Counted from the stretch's first letter, positions 25,125-33,799 are shown. The stretch: 64,000 nt of DNA from Paracoccaceae bacterium (GCA_030066905.1 JASJAR010000005.1:1-64000), one strand, 5' to 3'. Translations and numbers: made by a program. Notes: generated by a model from the letters alone, not told the origin.

Positions 25125-26603
25125 ATGACAGACCCCCGCGCCGTTCGCTTCGCCGAGATCGACCTTGACGCGATTGCCGAGGCGACGGGCCGCGTCGTGG
25201 TTTTCGTCGCCGACAGCGGCAAGCTCGACCAGCTCGCCCGGCGGGTGAACCGTCTGACGCGCGGCGCGCTGGAGCGGCTCGCCGAAAGCGAGGCCTTTGA
25301 CAAGCTCGGCGAGGGCGAGGCGCTGGAAATGGCGTTTCCCACTGGCCTCCATGCCGAGGCGCTCGACGTCGTCAAGCTCAACCGTCGCCCGACCGTGGCC
25401 GAGGCGCGCAAGGCCGGTGGCGCCTTCGGCGCAAAGGCGGGATCGGACGAGGTGCTTGTGCTTGCGGGCAATATCCGGCTCGTCGAGGAGATCGCCCTCG
25501 GCGCGGTGCTGAAGGCCTACGACTTCCGCGACCACAAGACCGGTGAGGGTGCGACCGGCACGGAGGCGCCGCCGCCATTCACCGTGATGGTCTCAAAGCG
25601 CGAGGATGCGGAAGCCGCGGCCGTCGATGTCGCGGCTCTCGCGGCGGGGGTGTTCTTCACCCGCGATCTCGTGACCGAGCCGGCCAACGTGCTCACCACC
25701 ACCGAATTCGCCAGGCGTCTGGAGGCATTGACCGACCTCGGGGTCGCCGTCGAGGTACTCGAGGAGCCGGAGCTCGAAAAGCTTGGCATGCGCACGCTCC
25801 TATCGGTCGGCAACGGGTCCGACAGCCCCTCGAAGGTCGTGGTGATGCGCTGGGAGGGCGGCGGCAGGGAGGCCCCGCTCGCGCTTCTGGGCAAGGGCGT
25901 GGTGTTTGACACCGGCGGCATCAGCCTCAAACCGGCCCAGGGCATGGAAGACATGACCATGGACATGGGCGGGGCGGGCACCGTCGCGGGCGTGATGAAG
26001 GCCATCGCGCTGAGAAAGGCGAGGGCCAATGTCGTGGGCATCGTCGGGCTCGTGGAGAACATGCCCGACGGCCGTGCCACGCGCCCCGGCGACGTCGTGC
26101 GCTCGATGAAGGGCGACACGGTCGAGATCATCAACACCGATGCGGAAGGCCGGCTCGTGCTGGCCGATGTGCTTTGGTACGCGCAAGACCGGTTCCAGCC
26201 CGCCGCGATGATCGATCTCGCGACGCTCACCGGTGCCATCATCGTCAGCCTCGGGCACGAGAAGGCGGGCGTCTTCTCCAATGACGACGGCTTTGCCCGC
26301 GCCTTTCTCGATGCGGCGAAGACCGAAGGGGAGGGGGCCTGGCACATGCCGCTCGGGCCGGCCTACGACCGGCTCCTGAAGTCCGAGGTGGCAGATATGA
26401 AGAATGTCGGCGGCCGCTGGGGCGGCGCGATCACCGCCGCTCAGTTCCTCCAGCGCTTCGTCAAAGGCGAGACCCCCTGGATCCACCTCGACATCGCCGG
26501 TGTCGCCTCAACGCCGAAGCCCGGGGATATCGCGCCCAAGGGCCCCTCGGGCTGGGGCGTTCTGTCGCTCGACCGGCTGATCCGCAACCGCCACGAGCGT
26601 TGA
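25125..26603 (+). CDS. pepA: Leucyl aminopeptidase (M17)
   Basis: Di-metal cytosolic aminopeptidase. The 492 residues have an N-terminal macro-like domain and a C-terminal catalytic domain with LLGKGVVFDTGGISLKPAQG, DMGGAGTVAG, the signature NTDAEGRLVLADVL and LATLTGAIIVSLG. It is divergent from lptD and followed by holC five bases later, an arrangement common in proteobacteria. The intervening 150-base gap to lptD holds promoters for both; I see no clear operator. Confidence 0.95.
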   Translation: MTDPRAVRFAEIDLDAIAEATGRVVVFVADSGKLDQLARRVNRLTRGALERLAESEAFDKLGEGEALEMAFPTGLHAEALDVVKLNRRPTVAEARKAGGAFGAKAGSDEVLVLAGNIRLVEEIALGAVLKAYDFRDHKTGEGATGTEAPPPFTVMVSKREDAEAAAVDVAALAAGVFFTRDLVTEPANVLTTTEFARRLEALTDLGVAVEVLEEPELEKLGMRTLLSVGNGSDSPSKVVVMRWEGGGREAPLALLGKGVVFDTGGISLKPAQGMEDMTMDMGGAGTVAGVMKAIALRKARANVVGIVGLVENMPDGRATRPGDVVRSMKGDTVEIINTDAEGRLVLADVLWYAQDRFQPAAMIDLATLTGAIIVSLGHEKAGVFSNDDGFARAFLDAAKTEGEGAWHMPLGPAYDRLLKSEVADMKNVGGRWGGAITAAQFLQRFVKGETPWIHLDIAGVASTPKPGDIAPKGPSGWGVLSLDRLIRNRHER

Positions 26604-26608
26604 GGCCG

Positions 26609-27070
26609 ATGGCGGCGGCCTGGTTTTACCACCTGACCCGGTCGCCGGTGGAGACGACGCTCGCCACGCTTCTGCCGAAGGCGCTCGGCGCGGGCTGGCA
26701 GATCGCGGTGCGGGGGACCGACCGGGGGCGTCTCGAACGGCTCGACGAGGTGCTCTGGAACGGCGACGGGTTTCTCCCGCATGGGCTGGCGGGAGGTCCT
26801 CACGACGCCGACCAGCCGGTATTGCTGACGACCGAAAGTGCCGCCCCCAACGGCGCGGCCTGCCTTTTCGCCGTCGACGGCGCGGAGGTCGGCGTGGAGG
26901 AGGCCCAGGGTTTCGAACGGGTCTGTCTTCTCTTCGAGGGCGCCGACCCCGAGGCGGTGGAGGCCGCGCGGGGCCAGTGGCGGCGGCTCACAGAGGCGGG
27001 GGTGCCGGCGGTCTATTGGTCGGAGGAAAGCGGGACCTGGGCCAAGAAGGCCGAAAGCGGCCCGGTCTGA
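26609..27070 (+). CDS. holC: DNA polymerase III chi subunit
   Basis: Clamp-loader accessory protein that contacts single-stranded DNA-binding protein. The 153 residues show the HolC pattern: AWFYHLTRSPVETTLATLLPKAL, the WQIAVRGTD strand, DEVLWNGDGFLPHGL, QPVLLTTESAAPNGA, and the C-terminal GVPAVYWSEESGTWAKKA. ATG at 26609 was chosen, because a TTG at 26600 overlaps the pepA stop but homologues start at MAAAWFYHL. The gene follows pepA as in many proteobacteria. Confidence 0.92.
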   Translation: MAAAWFYHLTRSPVETTLATLLPKALGAGWQIAVRGTDRGRLERLDEVLWNGDGFLPHGLAGGPHDADQPVLLTTESAAPNGAACLFAVDGAEVGVEEAQGFERVCLLFEGADPEAVEAARGQWRRLTEAGVPAVYWSEESGTWAKKAESGPV

Positions 27071-27108
27071 GAGCGGGATCCGCGCGCGGAAACGGCGCGG
27101 ACCTCCCG

Positions 27109-27690
27109 CTACCGCTCGAGGATGAGCCGTCCGCCCGAAATCTCGATCCGCTCGAAGCGGCTGAGATAGTCCATCCCGAGAAGCGACAGGTCGCTTTCGC
27201 CTTCGTTGACCAGTACGGGGAAGTTGCGGTCGCTCTGCCCGCCGAGGGCGATCTCGTCGAGCACGACCCGGGCGGTGCGCACCGTGCCGTTGGCGGTGTT
27301 GGCGATGCCGGTGTAGCGCAGCGCGGCCGGGTCGAGGCCGATCCGCCGGGCGTCGCTTTCCGACAACACCACGCTCGACGCGCCGGTATCGACGATGAAG
27401 TCCACCGGCGTCCCATTGAGCCTGAGCGTCAGATGGTAATGGCCGTCCGGGCTGCGCGGCACCTCGATCCGGGCCCCGTCCTCGAAGACGGCCTGTTGCG
27501 GCGCCACATCGTCGCGGATGTCAGACCACAGGCCGACGGCGGCGATGACGCCGAGAAAGATCAGGAGCCAGGCCGCGGCCTGACGGGCGGTCTTGCCGAG
27601 CGACTGGCGGTTCTCGGCGAGAAACCAGCCCGCGACGGCGATGCCGAGGAGCACGAGATAGGCGAGACGGGGAAGGTCCTGGCTGTCCAT
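27109..27690 (-). CDS. TIGR02281-type retropepsin-like aspartic protease, membrane-anchored
   Basis: A 193-residue protein with two N-terminal hydrophobic helices (about 8-26 and 38-57) and a periplasmic clan AA aspartic protease domain. The active-site DTGAS occurs in VDFIVDTGASSVVLS, followed by the second family motif LLGMDYLSRF. Single-domain proteins of this kind act as dimers, as retroviral proteases do; the substrate is unknown. It converges with holC, with the TCCGCGCGCGGA palindrome (27079-27090) between them. Confidence 0.9.
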   Translation of the reverse strand: MDSQDLPRLAYLVLLGIAVAGWFLAENRQSLGKTARQAAAWLLIFLGVIAAVGLWSDIRDDVAPQQAVFEDGARIEVPRSPDGHYHLTLRLNGTPVDFIVDTGASSVVLSESDARRIGLDPAALRYTGIANTANGTVRTARVVLDEIALGGQSDRNFPVLVNEGESDLSLLGMDYLSRFERIEISGGRLILER

Positions 27691-27748
27691 GTCTGACAGA
27701 TAGGGCGGCCCGGCGGCTCCGCCTATAGGGGCGGTGTGGCCTCCGCGC

Positions 27749-29776
27749 TCAGCCCCGGCGCCGCCGGCGCCGCCCGCTGTCCTCGCCCTGGTTGAACGCG
27801 ACCTCCGGCAGCGCCACGACGCTCCGCAGCGTCGCGAACGGATCGACCGCGTTGGGCATCGCCGAGGCGTTGACGAAATGCTCCTGGAACCGCGGCTCGA
27901 TGGCGGTTTCGACCTTCTCGATCCGTCCGACGATCTCCTCGATTTCGGTCCTCGCCGCGGTGTTCAGAAGCGCGATCCGGGCGCCGGTGCCTGCGGCGTT
28001 GCCCGCACTTGTCACCTTGTCGAGCGCGCAATCGGGGATCATGCCGAGCACCATGGCGTGTTTCGGCGAGATATGGGCCCCGAAGGCGCCGGCGAGCACC
28101 ACCCGGTCCACCGCGTCGACGCCGCGCTTGTCCATCAGGAGCCGTGCGCCGGCATAGAGCGCGGCCTTTGCCATCTGGATCGCGCGGATGTCGGGGTTGG
28201 TGACCGTTATGACCGGCCCGCCCGTCGCCGAGCCGTCCCAGAGGAGATAGGCCCAGGTGCGCCCGTCCGGCACGATCCGGTCCGACCCGGTCTGCTCGGG
28301 CGCGCCGATGAGCCCGCCTGCGTCCACAAGGCCAGCCATGCGCATCTCGGCAATGGCCTCGATGATCCCCGAGCCGCAGATCCCGGTGACCCCGGTCCCG
28401 GCCACGGCTTCGGCGAACCCGTCGTCATCGGACCAAAGATCGACGCCGATCACGCGGAACCGGGGCCGTTTCGTCGCCTGGTCGATCTCGACCCGTTCGA
28501 TGGCGCCGGGGGCGGCGCGCTGGCCGGCCGAAATCTGGGCGCCCTCGAAGGCGGGACCCGTGGGCGAGGAACAGGCGAGAACGCCCCGCCGGTCGCCGAG
28601 CTGGATTTCGGCGTTGGTCCCGACATCGACGACGAGCACGAGATCGTCGGACTTGTCGGGCGCCTCAGACAGGGTCACCGCGGCGGCATCGGCCCCGACA
28701 TGGCCTGCAACGCAGGGCAGAAGATAGACCCGGGCCGAGGGATGCCAGCCGAGATCGAGCTCGGCGGCGCGAAGATCGAGCGCCTCGGATGTCGCGAGCG
28801 CGAAGGGGGCCTGGCCGAGTTCGTAAGGGTCGATGCTGAGCAGCAGGTGGTGCATCACCGGGTTGCAGACGATGACCCCGTCGAGGATGAGATCGGTCTC
28901 GACCCCCGCCTCGGCGGCAACCTCGCGGGAGAGCGCCGCGATCCCCTCGCGCACCACGCCGGTCATCAGCGCCGCGCCGCCGGGGTTCATCATTGCGTAG
29001 GAGACCCGGCTCATGAGGTCTTCGCCGTAGCGGATCTGGGGGTTCATCAGGCCCGAGGAGGCCAGCACCTCGCCCGTGCGCAGGTCGGTCAGATGCCCTG
29101 CGATGGTGGTCGAGCCGAGATCGATGGCAAGCCCGTAGACCGCTCCCTCATAGAAACCGGGCCAGACCCGGAGGATCGTCGGGGCCAGGCCGTCCCGGGC
29201 TGCATGGAGTGCGACCGTGACCTTCCAGCCGCCCTTTCTGAGCAGCGGCTGGAGGCTCTGGAGCACGCCGAGATCTGCCGTCACGCCGGCAATCTGCCAT
29301 TGGTCCTCCAGCGCCCGGGCGAGCCGCTCGAGGTCGCCCGACGGTTCGTGCATATCCGGTTCCTCGACCTCGACATAGACGAGGCGGATCGCCGGGTTGA
29401 GGGTGATCTCGCGGGCCTCGGCGCGCTTGCGCACGACCTGGCGGTGGACCTGGCTCTCGGCCGGGACGTCGATCACCACGTCGGACAGGATCTCGGCCTG
29501 GCAGCCAAGGCGCCGGCCGGCTTTGAGCCCGCGCTTTTCGTCGTAGCGCGCCTCGACGGCGTTCCAGGGGCTGAGCGCGTCCTCGGCGACGGTGACGCCG
29601 TGTTTGGGGAAGTCCCCCACCCCCGGCGAGACCTGGCATTTCGAGCAGATGCCGCGGCCGCCGCAGACCGAATCGAGGTCCACCCCGAGCTGGCGGGCGG
29701 CCTCGAGGACCGGCGTGCCGCGGGCCACGCGGCCGCGTTTGCCGGACGGGGTGAAGATCACGAGCGGGTCGGTCAT
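27749..29776 (-). CDS. Corrinoid-activating ferredoxin/ASKHA protein (RACo/RamA-like, DUF4445)
   Basis: Restores oxidised, inactive Co(II) cobalamin to Co(I) using an electron from its own cluster and ATP. The 675 residues start with a 2Fe-2S ferredoxin domain with C38-x5-C44-x2-C47 and a likely fourth ligand C91. A linker follows, then an actin-like ATPase: AIDLGSTTIAGHL (phosphate 1), VVDVGTNAEI (phosphate 2) and VLAGAFGAH. A basic tail GRRRRRRG ends it. A split methionine synthase lacks the MetH reactivation domain, and this protein is the natural substitute. It stands alone 1.5 kb from the methyl-THF methyltransferase operon. Confidence 0.9.
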   Translation of the reverse strand: MTDPLVIFTPSGKRGRVARGTPVLEAARQLGVDLDSVCGGRGICSKCQVSPGVGDFPKHGVTVAEDALSPWNAVEARYDEKRGLKAGRRLGCQAEILSDVVIDVPAESQVHRQVVRKRAEAREITLNPAIRLVYVEVEEPDMHEPSGDLERLARALEDQWQIAGVTADLGVLQSLQPLLRKGGWKVTVALHAARDGLAPTILRVWPGFYEGAVYGLAIDLGSTTIAGHLTDLRTGEVLASSGLMNPQIRYGEDLMSRVSYAMMNPGGAALMTGVVREGIAALSREVAAEAGVETDLILDGVIVCNPVMHHLLLSIDPYELGQAPFALATSEALDLRAAELDLGWHPSARVYLLPCVAGHVGADAAAVTLSEAPDKSDDLVLVVDVGTNAEIQLGDRRGVLACSSPTGPAFEGAQISAGQRAAPGAIERVEIDQATKRPRFRVIGVDLWSDDDGFAEAVAGTGVTGICGSGIIEAIAEMRMAGLVDAGGLIGAPEQTGSDRIVPDGRTWAYLLWDGSATGGPVITVTNPDIRAIQMAKAALYAGARLLMDKRGVDAVDRVVLAGAFGAHISPKHAMVLGMIPDCALDKVTSAGNAAGTGARIALLNTAARTEIEEIVGRIEKVETAIEPRFQEHFVNASAMPNAVDPFATLRSVVALPEVAFNQGEDSGRRRRRRG

Positions 29777-29999
29777 GGGCGGTCTCGGGTTCCTTGGCTG
29801 GCGCGGACCATAGTGCTTTTTTTCCGGGGTGAAAGCCCGCCCGCGACGGCCCGCGCGCCGGCTGCGTCGCCCGCCCGAGGGGCGGCCTCGAAAGTTCCTC
29901 CCGGCGACCCTGGGACCGTCATCGTTTGGCCATTCTTCACCGCATGATGGCGAGGGCTTTCGCGGGTGTGGCGAAGGTGGCTTAACGAGGAGTACGAGT

Positions 30000-30275
30000 A
30001 TGGAGCTTTCCGTTCCGATGATGGCCGCGAGCTATCTCTTTTTGCAGATCGGGGCCTTGTTCTGGGCGACGCCGGCATGGCGAAAGCTCGGGCGGTTTCC
30101 GCTCTGGGCATTCGGTGTGGCGACGATCGTGCTCCTTGTGGGCAATGCCATGGGTGCGCCGCTGGCGCCGATCCTGATGCTGGTGAGCCTGCCGCTGATG
30201 ACCTTTTACCTGCTTGTTCTGTGGGTCGCCTACCTCGCCCTGCGCCCGCGGCGGACCGCCAGCGCAACGGCCTAG
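30000..30275 (+). CDS. Small multi-helix membrane protein
   Basis: A 91-residue hydrophobic protein of unknown function with about three membrane helices (roughly 8-24, 32-50 and 58-82) and an Arg-rich C-terminus. GAGGAG lies seven bases before the ATG. Its stop codon overlaps the stop of the convergent downstream gene in the four bases CTAG. I do not recognise a family. Confidence 0.7.
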   Translation: MELSVPMMAASYLFLQIGALFWATPAWRKLGRFPLWAFGVATIVLLVGNAMGAPLAPILMLVSLPLMTFYLLVLWVAYLALRPRRTASATA

Positions 30276-30952
30276 GCCGCGAGCATCGCCCCACCCCAGA
30301 GCCAGACGGCTAGGGGGACAGGAAGAACCGCCAGCGCGATCGTGGCGACGGTTGCGGCCGGGGCGAAGACGCGGGTCAGTCCCGCCGCCAGCGCGATCCC
30401 GCCGCCGCCGCCGATCAGCCCGTTGCCGGGAAGGTTCAGAAGGAGGGCAAGCATCACGTAGCGGCCGCCGACGGCGAGGGGGGCGAGCCAGTCGGGGAGG
30501 GCGGCGCGGAGTTCGCCGAGCCGGGCCGTGCGGTCCATCGTTTCGGTCCGCTCGATCAGCCGGCAGGCCCGGTGCAGTCTGAGATCGGCGAAAAGACGGT
30601 GGAGCGAGCGGTAGCTCAGGTTCTGACCGGCTGCGTAGGCCAGAAGCAACCCCAGGACCGTCGCGAGATAGACATAGGGCGCCACCGTGTCGCCGCGCAT
30701 CACCAGAAGGGCCACACCGATTTCAATGCCCGGCACGAAGGGCACGGCGATGAGGCAAGCATAGATCAGCAGAAAAAAGGCGATGGCGCCGAACATCATG
30801 CCTGTGGAGATATCCTCGGCCACCGCGTCTGCCTCCCCGGTCGCCCAATCCATCGCCCAGGCGAGGACCATGGCCGCGGCGACGACGATCGCGAGGCGAA
30901 GGAGAAGCCGCGGCACGGCGGTGCGCCAGCGGGGGAGGTCTTCGGGTGTCAT
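30272..30952 (-). CDS. Integral membrane protein with VTT/DedA-like features
   Basis: A 226-residue protein with about five membrane helices. Two glycine/proline loops, VPFVPGIEIGVALLVMRGD near residue 70 and NLPGNGLIGGGGGIAL near 180, resemble the paired re-entrant loops of TVP38/DedA (VTT) proteins, which handle lipid flipping or transport, but the match is only by eye. A cytoplasmic, charged stretch (RLIERTETMDRTARLGELR) lies between them. It is convergent with the 91-residue protein; nearest upstream gene is not obviously related. Confidence 0.7.
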   Translation of the reverse strand: MTPEDLPRWRTAVPRLLLRLAIVVAAAMVLAWAMDWATGEADAVAEDISTGMMFGAIAFFLLIYACLIAVPFVPGIEIGVALLVMRGDTVAPYVYLATVLGLLLAYAAGQNLSYRSLHRLFADLRLHRACRLIERTETMDRTARLGELRAALPDWLAPLAVGGRYVMLALLLNLPGNGLIGGGGGIALAAGLTRVFAPAATVATIALAVLPVPLAVWLWGGAMLAA

Positions 30953-31057
30953 GGCGGTCGCGCTTAGAGGTCCTGGAGAGCATAACAGATCGGCGCCGGA
31001 AACGATCCTTCGTTAGAAGACTCGACTTTTTGATCCTGCGGCCGGGGGATCGGCCAC

Positions 31058-31270
31058 TCAGGACAGAACGCGGATCGGGTCCGGCGTGCAGACCATCACG
31101 AACTGGCCGCCGCATTCGATGGGGCGGTTGCCCCGGGGGCGCACCTCGCCAGTCGAACGCTCCCCGACCGATTTTGCGGTCGACCCCGGCCACCGGGCGG
31201 CGCGCACCGATCCTGCCGAGAAAATCGGCCTCAGCCAGATTTCGGAGGTGCGAACACAGACGGTGTCCAT
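31058..31270 (-). CDS. Possible small protein downstream of the methyl-THF methyltransferase gene
   Basis: A 70-residue frame in an otherwise empty 350-base gap, starting ATG 34 bases past the end of the methyltransferase operon on the same strand. Third codon positions are strongly G/C, as in real genes here. It contains two Cys and ends with IECGGQFVMVCTPDPIRVL, which reads like a folded beta hairpin. The ribosome-binding site is weak and I know no family for it. It could be a small partner of the methionine genes or a chance frame. Confidence 0.45.
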   Translation of the reverse strand: MDTVCVRTSEIWLRPIFSAGSVRAARWPGSTAKSVGERSTGEVRPRGNRPIECGGQFVMVCTPDPIRVLS

Positions 31271-31304
31271 TGCCCGCAGATCGCCGCCTGTGGCTAAGGG
31301 GAAG

Positions 31305-32471
31305 TTACCCCGCGCGGCGCCGCCGCCGTTCTCCCCGGCCGCCGCGCCCGCCGGAGGCCGCGCCGCCGCCGGGTTTGTTGAGCCGTATCCAGTTCGCCCC
31401 GGACGGATCCTGGTTCAGGAGGAAATCGGCGGCCTTGATCGACAGGATCTCCTCGGACGTCCGGCCGTACTTGCCGCCGATCCCGAGAAGCGGGGCGAGC
31501 CGCACGGCATCGATCTCGCCTTCGGGAAGGATGCCGAGGCCGGCGAGATGGGCCAGACGCTCGGTCACCAGCGCCTCGTTGCTGCCCAGACCGATGAGCG
31601 GCGCGACGGCGGCGGTGTCGATGTCGTCTGGCACCGACAGGCCGGCCGCGCGCAGCTCGTCGAGCCGGTCGGTGATGGTCTTTTTCGACGGCACCAGGGT
31701 CACCGGGTTCATGATCGCGCTCGTCATGCCGGCGGCAGAGGCCATCGCCAGAAAGGCGTTGTTGATGCCGTGACGGTTCGGCAGGCCGAAAGAGATGTTC
31801 GACGCCCCGCAGGTGGTGTTGACGCCCAACTCCTCGCGGAGCCGGCGCACCAGGGTGAAAACCTGATGCCCCGCCGTCGCCATCGCGCCGATGGGCATCA
31901 CCAGGGGGTCGACGACGATGTCATGGGCCGGAATGCCGAAATCCGCCGCCCGTTCGACGATTTTCTTAGCCACCGCGAAGCGGACATCGGGGTCTTCGGA
32001 AATGCCGGTGTCGTCGTTCGAGATTGCCACGACGGGCACGTCGTACTTCTTGACCAGCGGCAGGACGACCTCGAGCCGCTCCTCCTCGCCGGTCACCGAA
32101 TTGACGAGCGGGCGGCCTTCGGCGGTTTCGAGCCCCGCTTCGAGGGCGCCGGGCACCGAACTGTCGATGCAGAGTGGGACGTCCACCAGCCCCTGAACGA
32201 GCTCGATCATCTTGCGCATCAGCGGCGGCTCGGTCTCGTTGGGGTCGGGGTTCGAGTTGTAGACCACGCCCGCGTTGACATCGAGCACGGCGGCGCCGCA
32301 GGCGACCTGTTCGAGCGCGTCCTTCTCGACGGTGGAGAAATCCCCGTCCTCCAGCTCGCGGGCGAGCTTCTTCCGGCCGGTGGGATTGATCCGCTCGCCG
32401 ATCACGCAGAACGGCTCCTCGAAGCCGATGGTGACGCTCTTCGTTTTCGACTGAACGAGTGTCCGGGTCAT
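31305..32471 (-). CDS. Methyltetrahydrofolate:corrinoid methyltransferase, MetH pterin module as a separate protein
   Basis: Moves the methyl group of 5-methyl-THF to the cobalt of the corrinoid protein. The 388 residues form a pterin-binding TIM barrel: CVIGERINPTGRKKL at the start, AVLDVNAGV, the VPLCIDSSVPGAL strand, AISNDDTGI, VVDPLVMPIG, and TTCGASNISFGLPNRHGIN near the cofactor. A 60-residue C-terminal extension ends in a Gly/Arg-rich tail. It is third in an operon: virulence-factor-domain gene, MetF-like gene, this gene, with ten bases after the MetF-like stop. It has no B12 domain of its own. Confidence 0.92.
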   Translation of the reverse strand: MTRTLVQSKTKSVTIGFEEPFCVIGERINPTGRKKLARELEDGDFSTVEKDALEQVACGAAVLDVNAGVVYNSNPDPNETEPPLMRKMIELVQGLVDVPLCIDSSVPGALEAGLETAEGRPLVNSVTGEEERLEVVLPLVKKYDVPVVAISNDDTGISEDPDVRFAVAKKIVERAADFGIPAHDIVVDPLVMPIGAMATAGHQVFTLVRRLREELGVNTTCGASNISFGLPNRHGINNAFLAMASAAGMTSAIMNPVTLVPSKKTITDRLDELRAAGLSVPDDIDTAAVAPLIGLGSNEALVTERLAHLAGLGILPEGEIDAVRLAPLLGIGGKYGRTSEEILSIKAADFLLNQDPSGANWIRLNKPGGGAASGGRGGRGERRRRRAG

Positions 32472-32481
32472 GGAAGGTCCT

Positions 32482-33396
32482 TCAATTGGCGGCGGCGGCC
32501 GCGCCCTGTGCTACGGCCCATTCGGCCGAGGTCTTGATGCCGCCGAGGGGGAAGAGATGCACCCGCTCGATGGGGAAATCGGGGTGGGCGGCCTTGTGGG
32601 CGGCCAGTGCCGCGACGACGTCGTTCGGCTCGTAGGGCAGCAGGAGCTTCGTGACATCCATCGCCCGGCGTTCGAGCACCCGCAGGCTCGGGCCGACCCC
32701 GCAGGCGACGGCAAACTTGATCAAGGTCTGGAGCTTGGCCGGCCCCGCGATACCGATGTGGATCGGCAGGGAGATGCCGGCGCGCCGCAGCCCCTCGGCC
32801 CAGGCAATCACCGGCGGGGCCTCGAAAGCGAACTGGGTGACGATGGCCATCTCGGCGGAGGTCTTTCGGGCGTACTCCTCTTTCCAACGGAGCGCTGCCA
32901 TCACCGCGTCATCGCCGCCTTGGGGGTCGATGTCGCGGTTGCCCTCGGGGTGGCCGGCGACATGGAGCCGGGTGAAGCCCGCGTCCTCGAAGGCGCCGGT
33001 GTCGAGAAGCTGCATCGAGGAATGAAAGGCGCCCATCGGCTCGGCGACACCGCCGGCGAGTACCAGCGCTTCATGGACCCCGGCCTCGGAGCGGTAGCGG
33101 TCGATCCAGTCGCGCAAGGTCGCTTCGTCGGCGATGATGCGGGCCGGGAAATGCGGCATGACGGTGAAGCCGTCGCCGGCGAGCCGGGCGGCGGTGGCGA
33201 CCATTTCGTCGATCGGGGTGCCTTCGATATGGGCGATGTAGACCCGCGTGGCTTCGGGCAGGAGCGCGCGAAAGTCGTCCACCTTTGCCGCCGTGCGCGG
33301 CATGACTTCGATGGAAAAGTCCCTCAGAAACGGAGCGAAACCGCCCGCTGCCGGGGTCGCCTCGGCCTCGCGCCGGCGAAAGTTCAAAAGCGCCAT
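32482..33396 (-). CDS. Methylenetetrahydrofolate reductase-like protein (MetF family)
   Basis: Expected to reduce 5,10-methylene-THF to 5-methyl-THF, feeding the adjacent methyltransferase. The 304 residues follow the MetF barrel: FSIEVMPRTAAKVDDF (the conserved Glu), TRVYIAHIEG, PHFPARII, VLAGGVAEPMGAF, RLHVAGHPEGNRDI, AIVTQFAFEAPPVIAW and LPIHIGIAG. It is shorter and more divergent than enterobacterial MetF, with PHFPARII in place of the usual PHLTC-type strand. ATG 33396 was chosen from homologue starts; a longer frame to 33546 only shadows the upstream gene. Confidence 0.88.
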   Translation of the reverse strand: MALLNFRRREAEATPAAGGFAPFLRDFSIEVMPRTAAKVDDFRALLPEATRVYIAHIEGTPIDEMVATAARLAGDGFTVMPHFPARIIADEATLRDWIDRYRSEAGVHEALVLAGGVAEPMGAFHSSMQLLDTGAFEDAGFTRLHVAGHPEGNRDIDPQGGDDAVMAALRWKEEYARKTSAEMAIVTQFAFEAPPVIAWAEGLRRAGISLPIHIGIAGPAKLQTLIKFAVACGVGPSLRVLERRAMDVTKLLLPYEPNDVVAALAAHKAAHPDFPIERVHLFPLGGIKTSAEWAVAQGAAAAAN

Positions 33397-33413
33397 GATC
33401 GCCCCTTTCAGGT

Positions 33414-33710
33414 TCACGCCCAGCCGCCGGCGGCGACGAGCGCGCGCAAGCGGTCGGAGTCGTATTCGCTGTCGATGCGCGCGGCCTCGGCCTCTGCGAC
33501 CGCTCGGTCCTCGCCATCGACGCTCACCGGCGCCGCCTTGCGCCATTCCTCCAGATAGGCATCCGTGCCGACAGCTCCCACCTTCATCGCCGCGCGGTCG
33601 ATGGCCTGCTCGAAGCGTTCGGGAAGCTGCACCTTCACGCCCCGGCGGCCCTTGCCGACAATGACCTGCGCGGGGATATCGCGCCAGTAGACGATGGTGA
33701 CCTCGGCCAT
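33414..33710 (-). CDS. 'Virulence factor' domain small protein leading the MetF operon
   Basis: A 98-residue protein of the family labelled virulence factor (PF13769-type), beginning AEVTIVYWRDIPAQVIVGKG, then VKVQLPERFEQAIDRAAMKVG and YLEEWRK. The name is historical and no activity is known to me. It is the first gene of an operon with the MetF-like protein (17 bases later) and the methyl-THF:corrinoid methyltransferase. Its constant place there suggests a part in methionine synthesis. A 29-base region with a nine-base-arm inverted repeat lies 61 bases upstream of its start. Confidence 0.85.
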   Translation of the reverse strand: MAEVTIVYWRDIPAQVIVGKGRRGVKVQLPERFEQAIDRAAMKVGAVGTDAYLEEWRKAAPVSVDGEDRAVAEAEAARIDSEYDSDRLRALVAAGGWA

Positions 33711-33770
33711 AGCGGACCCTCCCTGCCGGCTCTCCTTACGCCCCTTGCCGCGCCCCGGAGGTGCGGTTTT

Positions 33771-33799
33771 CGACGTCGCGTGTCGCGCATGCGACGTCG
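33771..33799. promoter_or_regulatory. Inverted repeat upstream of the MetF/methyltransferase operon
   Basis: CGACGTCGC and GCGACGTCG are perfect nine-base inverted arms 11 bases apart, with a further palindrome CGCATGCG inside the spacer (33786-33793). It lies between the minus-strand methionine operon (start 33710) and ppx (start 33951), and is the best operator candidate for that operon. Confidence 0.5.

Noticed and set aside
27734-29947. 737-residue plus-strand frame
   Set aside because: Antisense to the corrinoid-activating protein gene, which has ferredoxin and ASKHA motifs.
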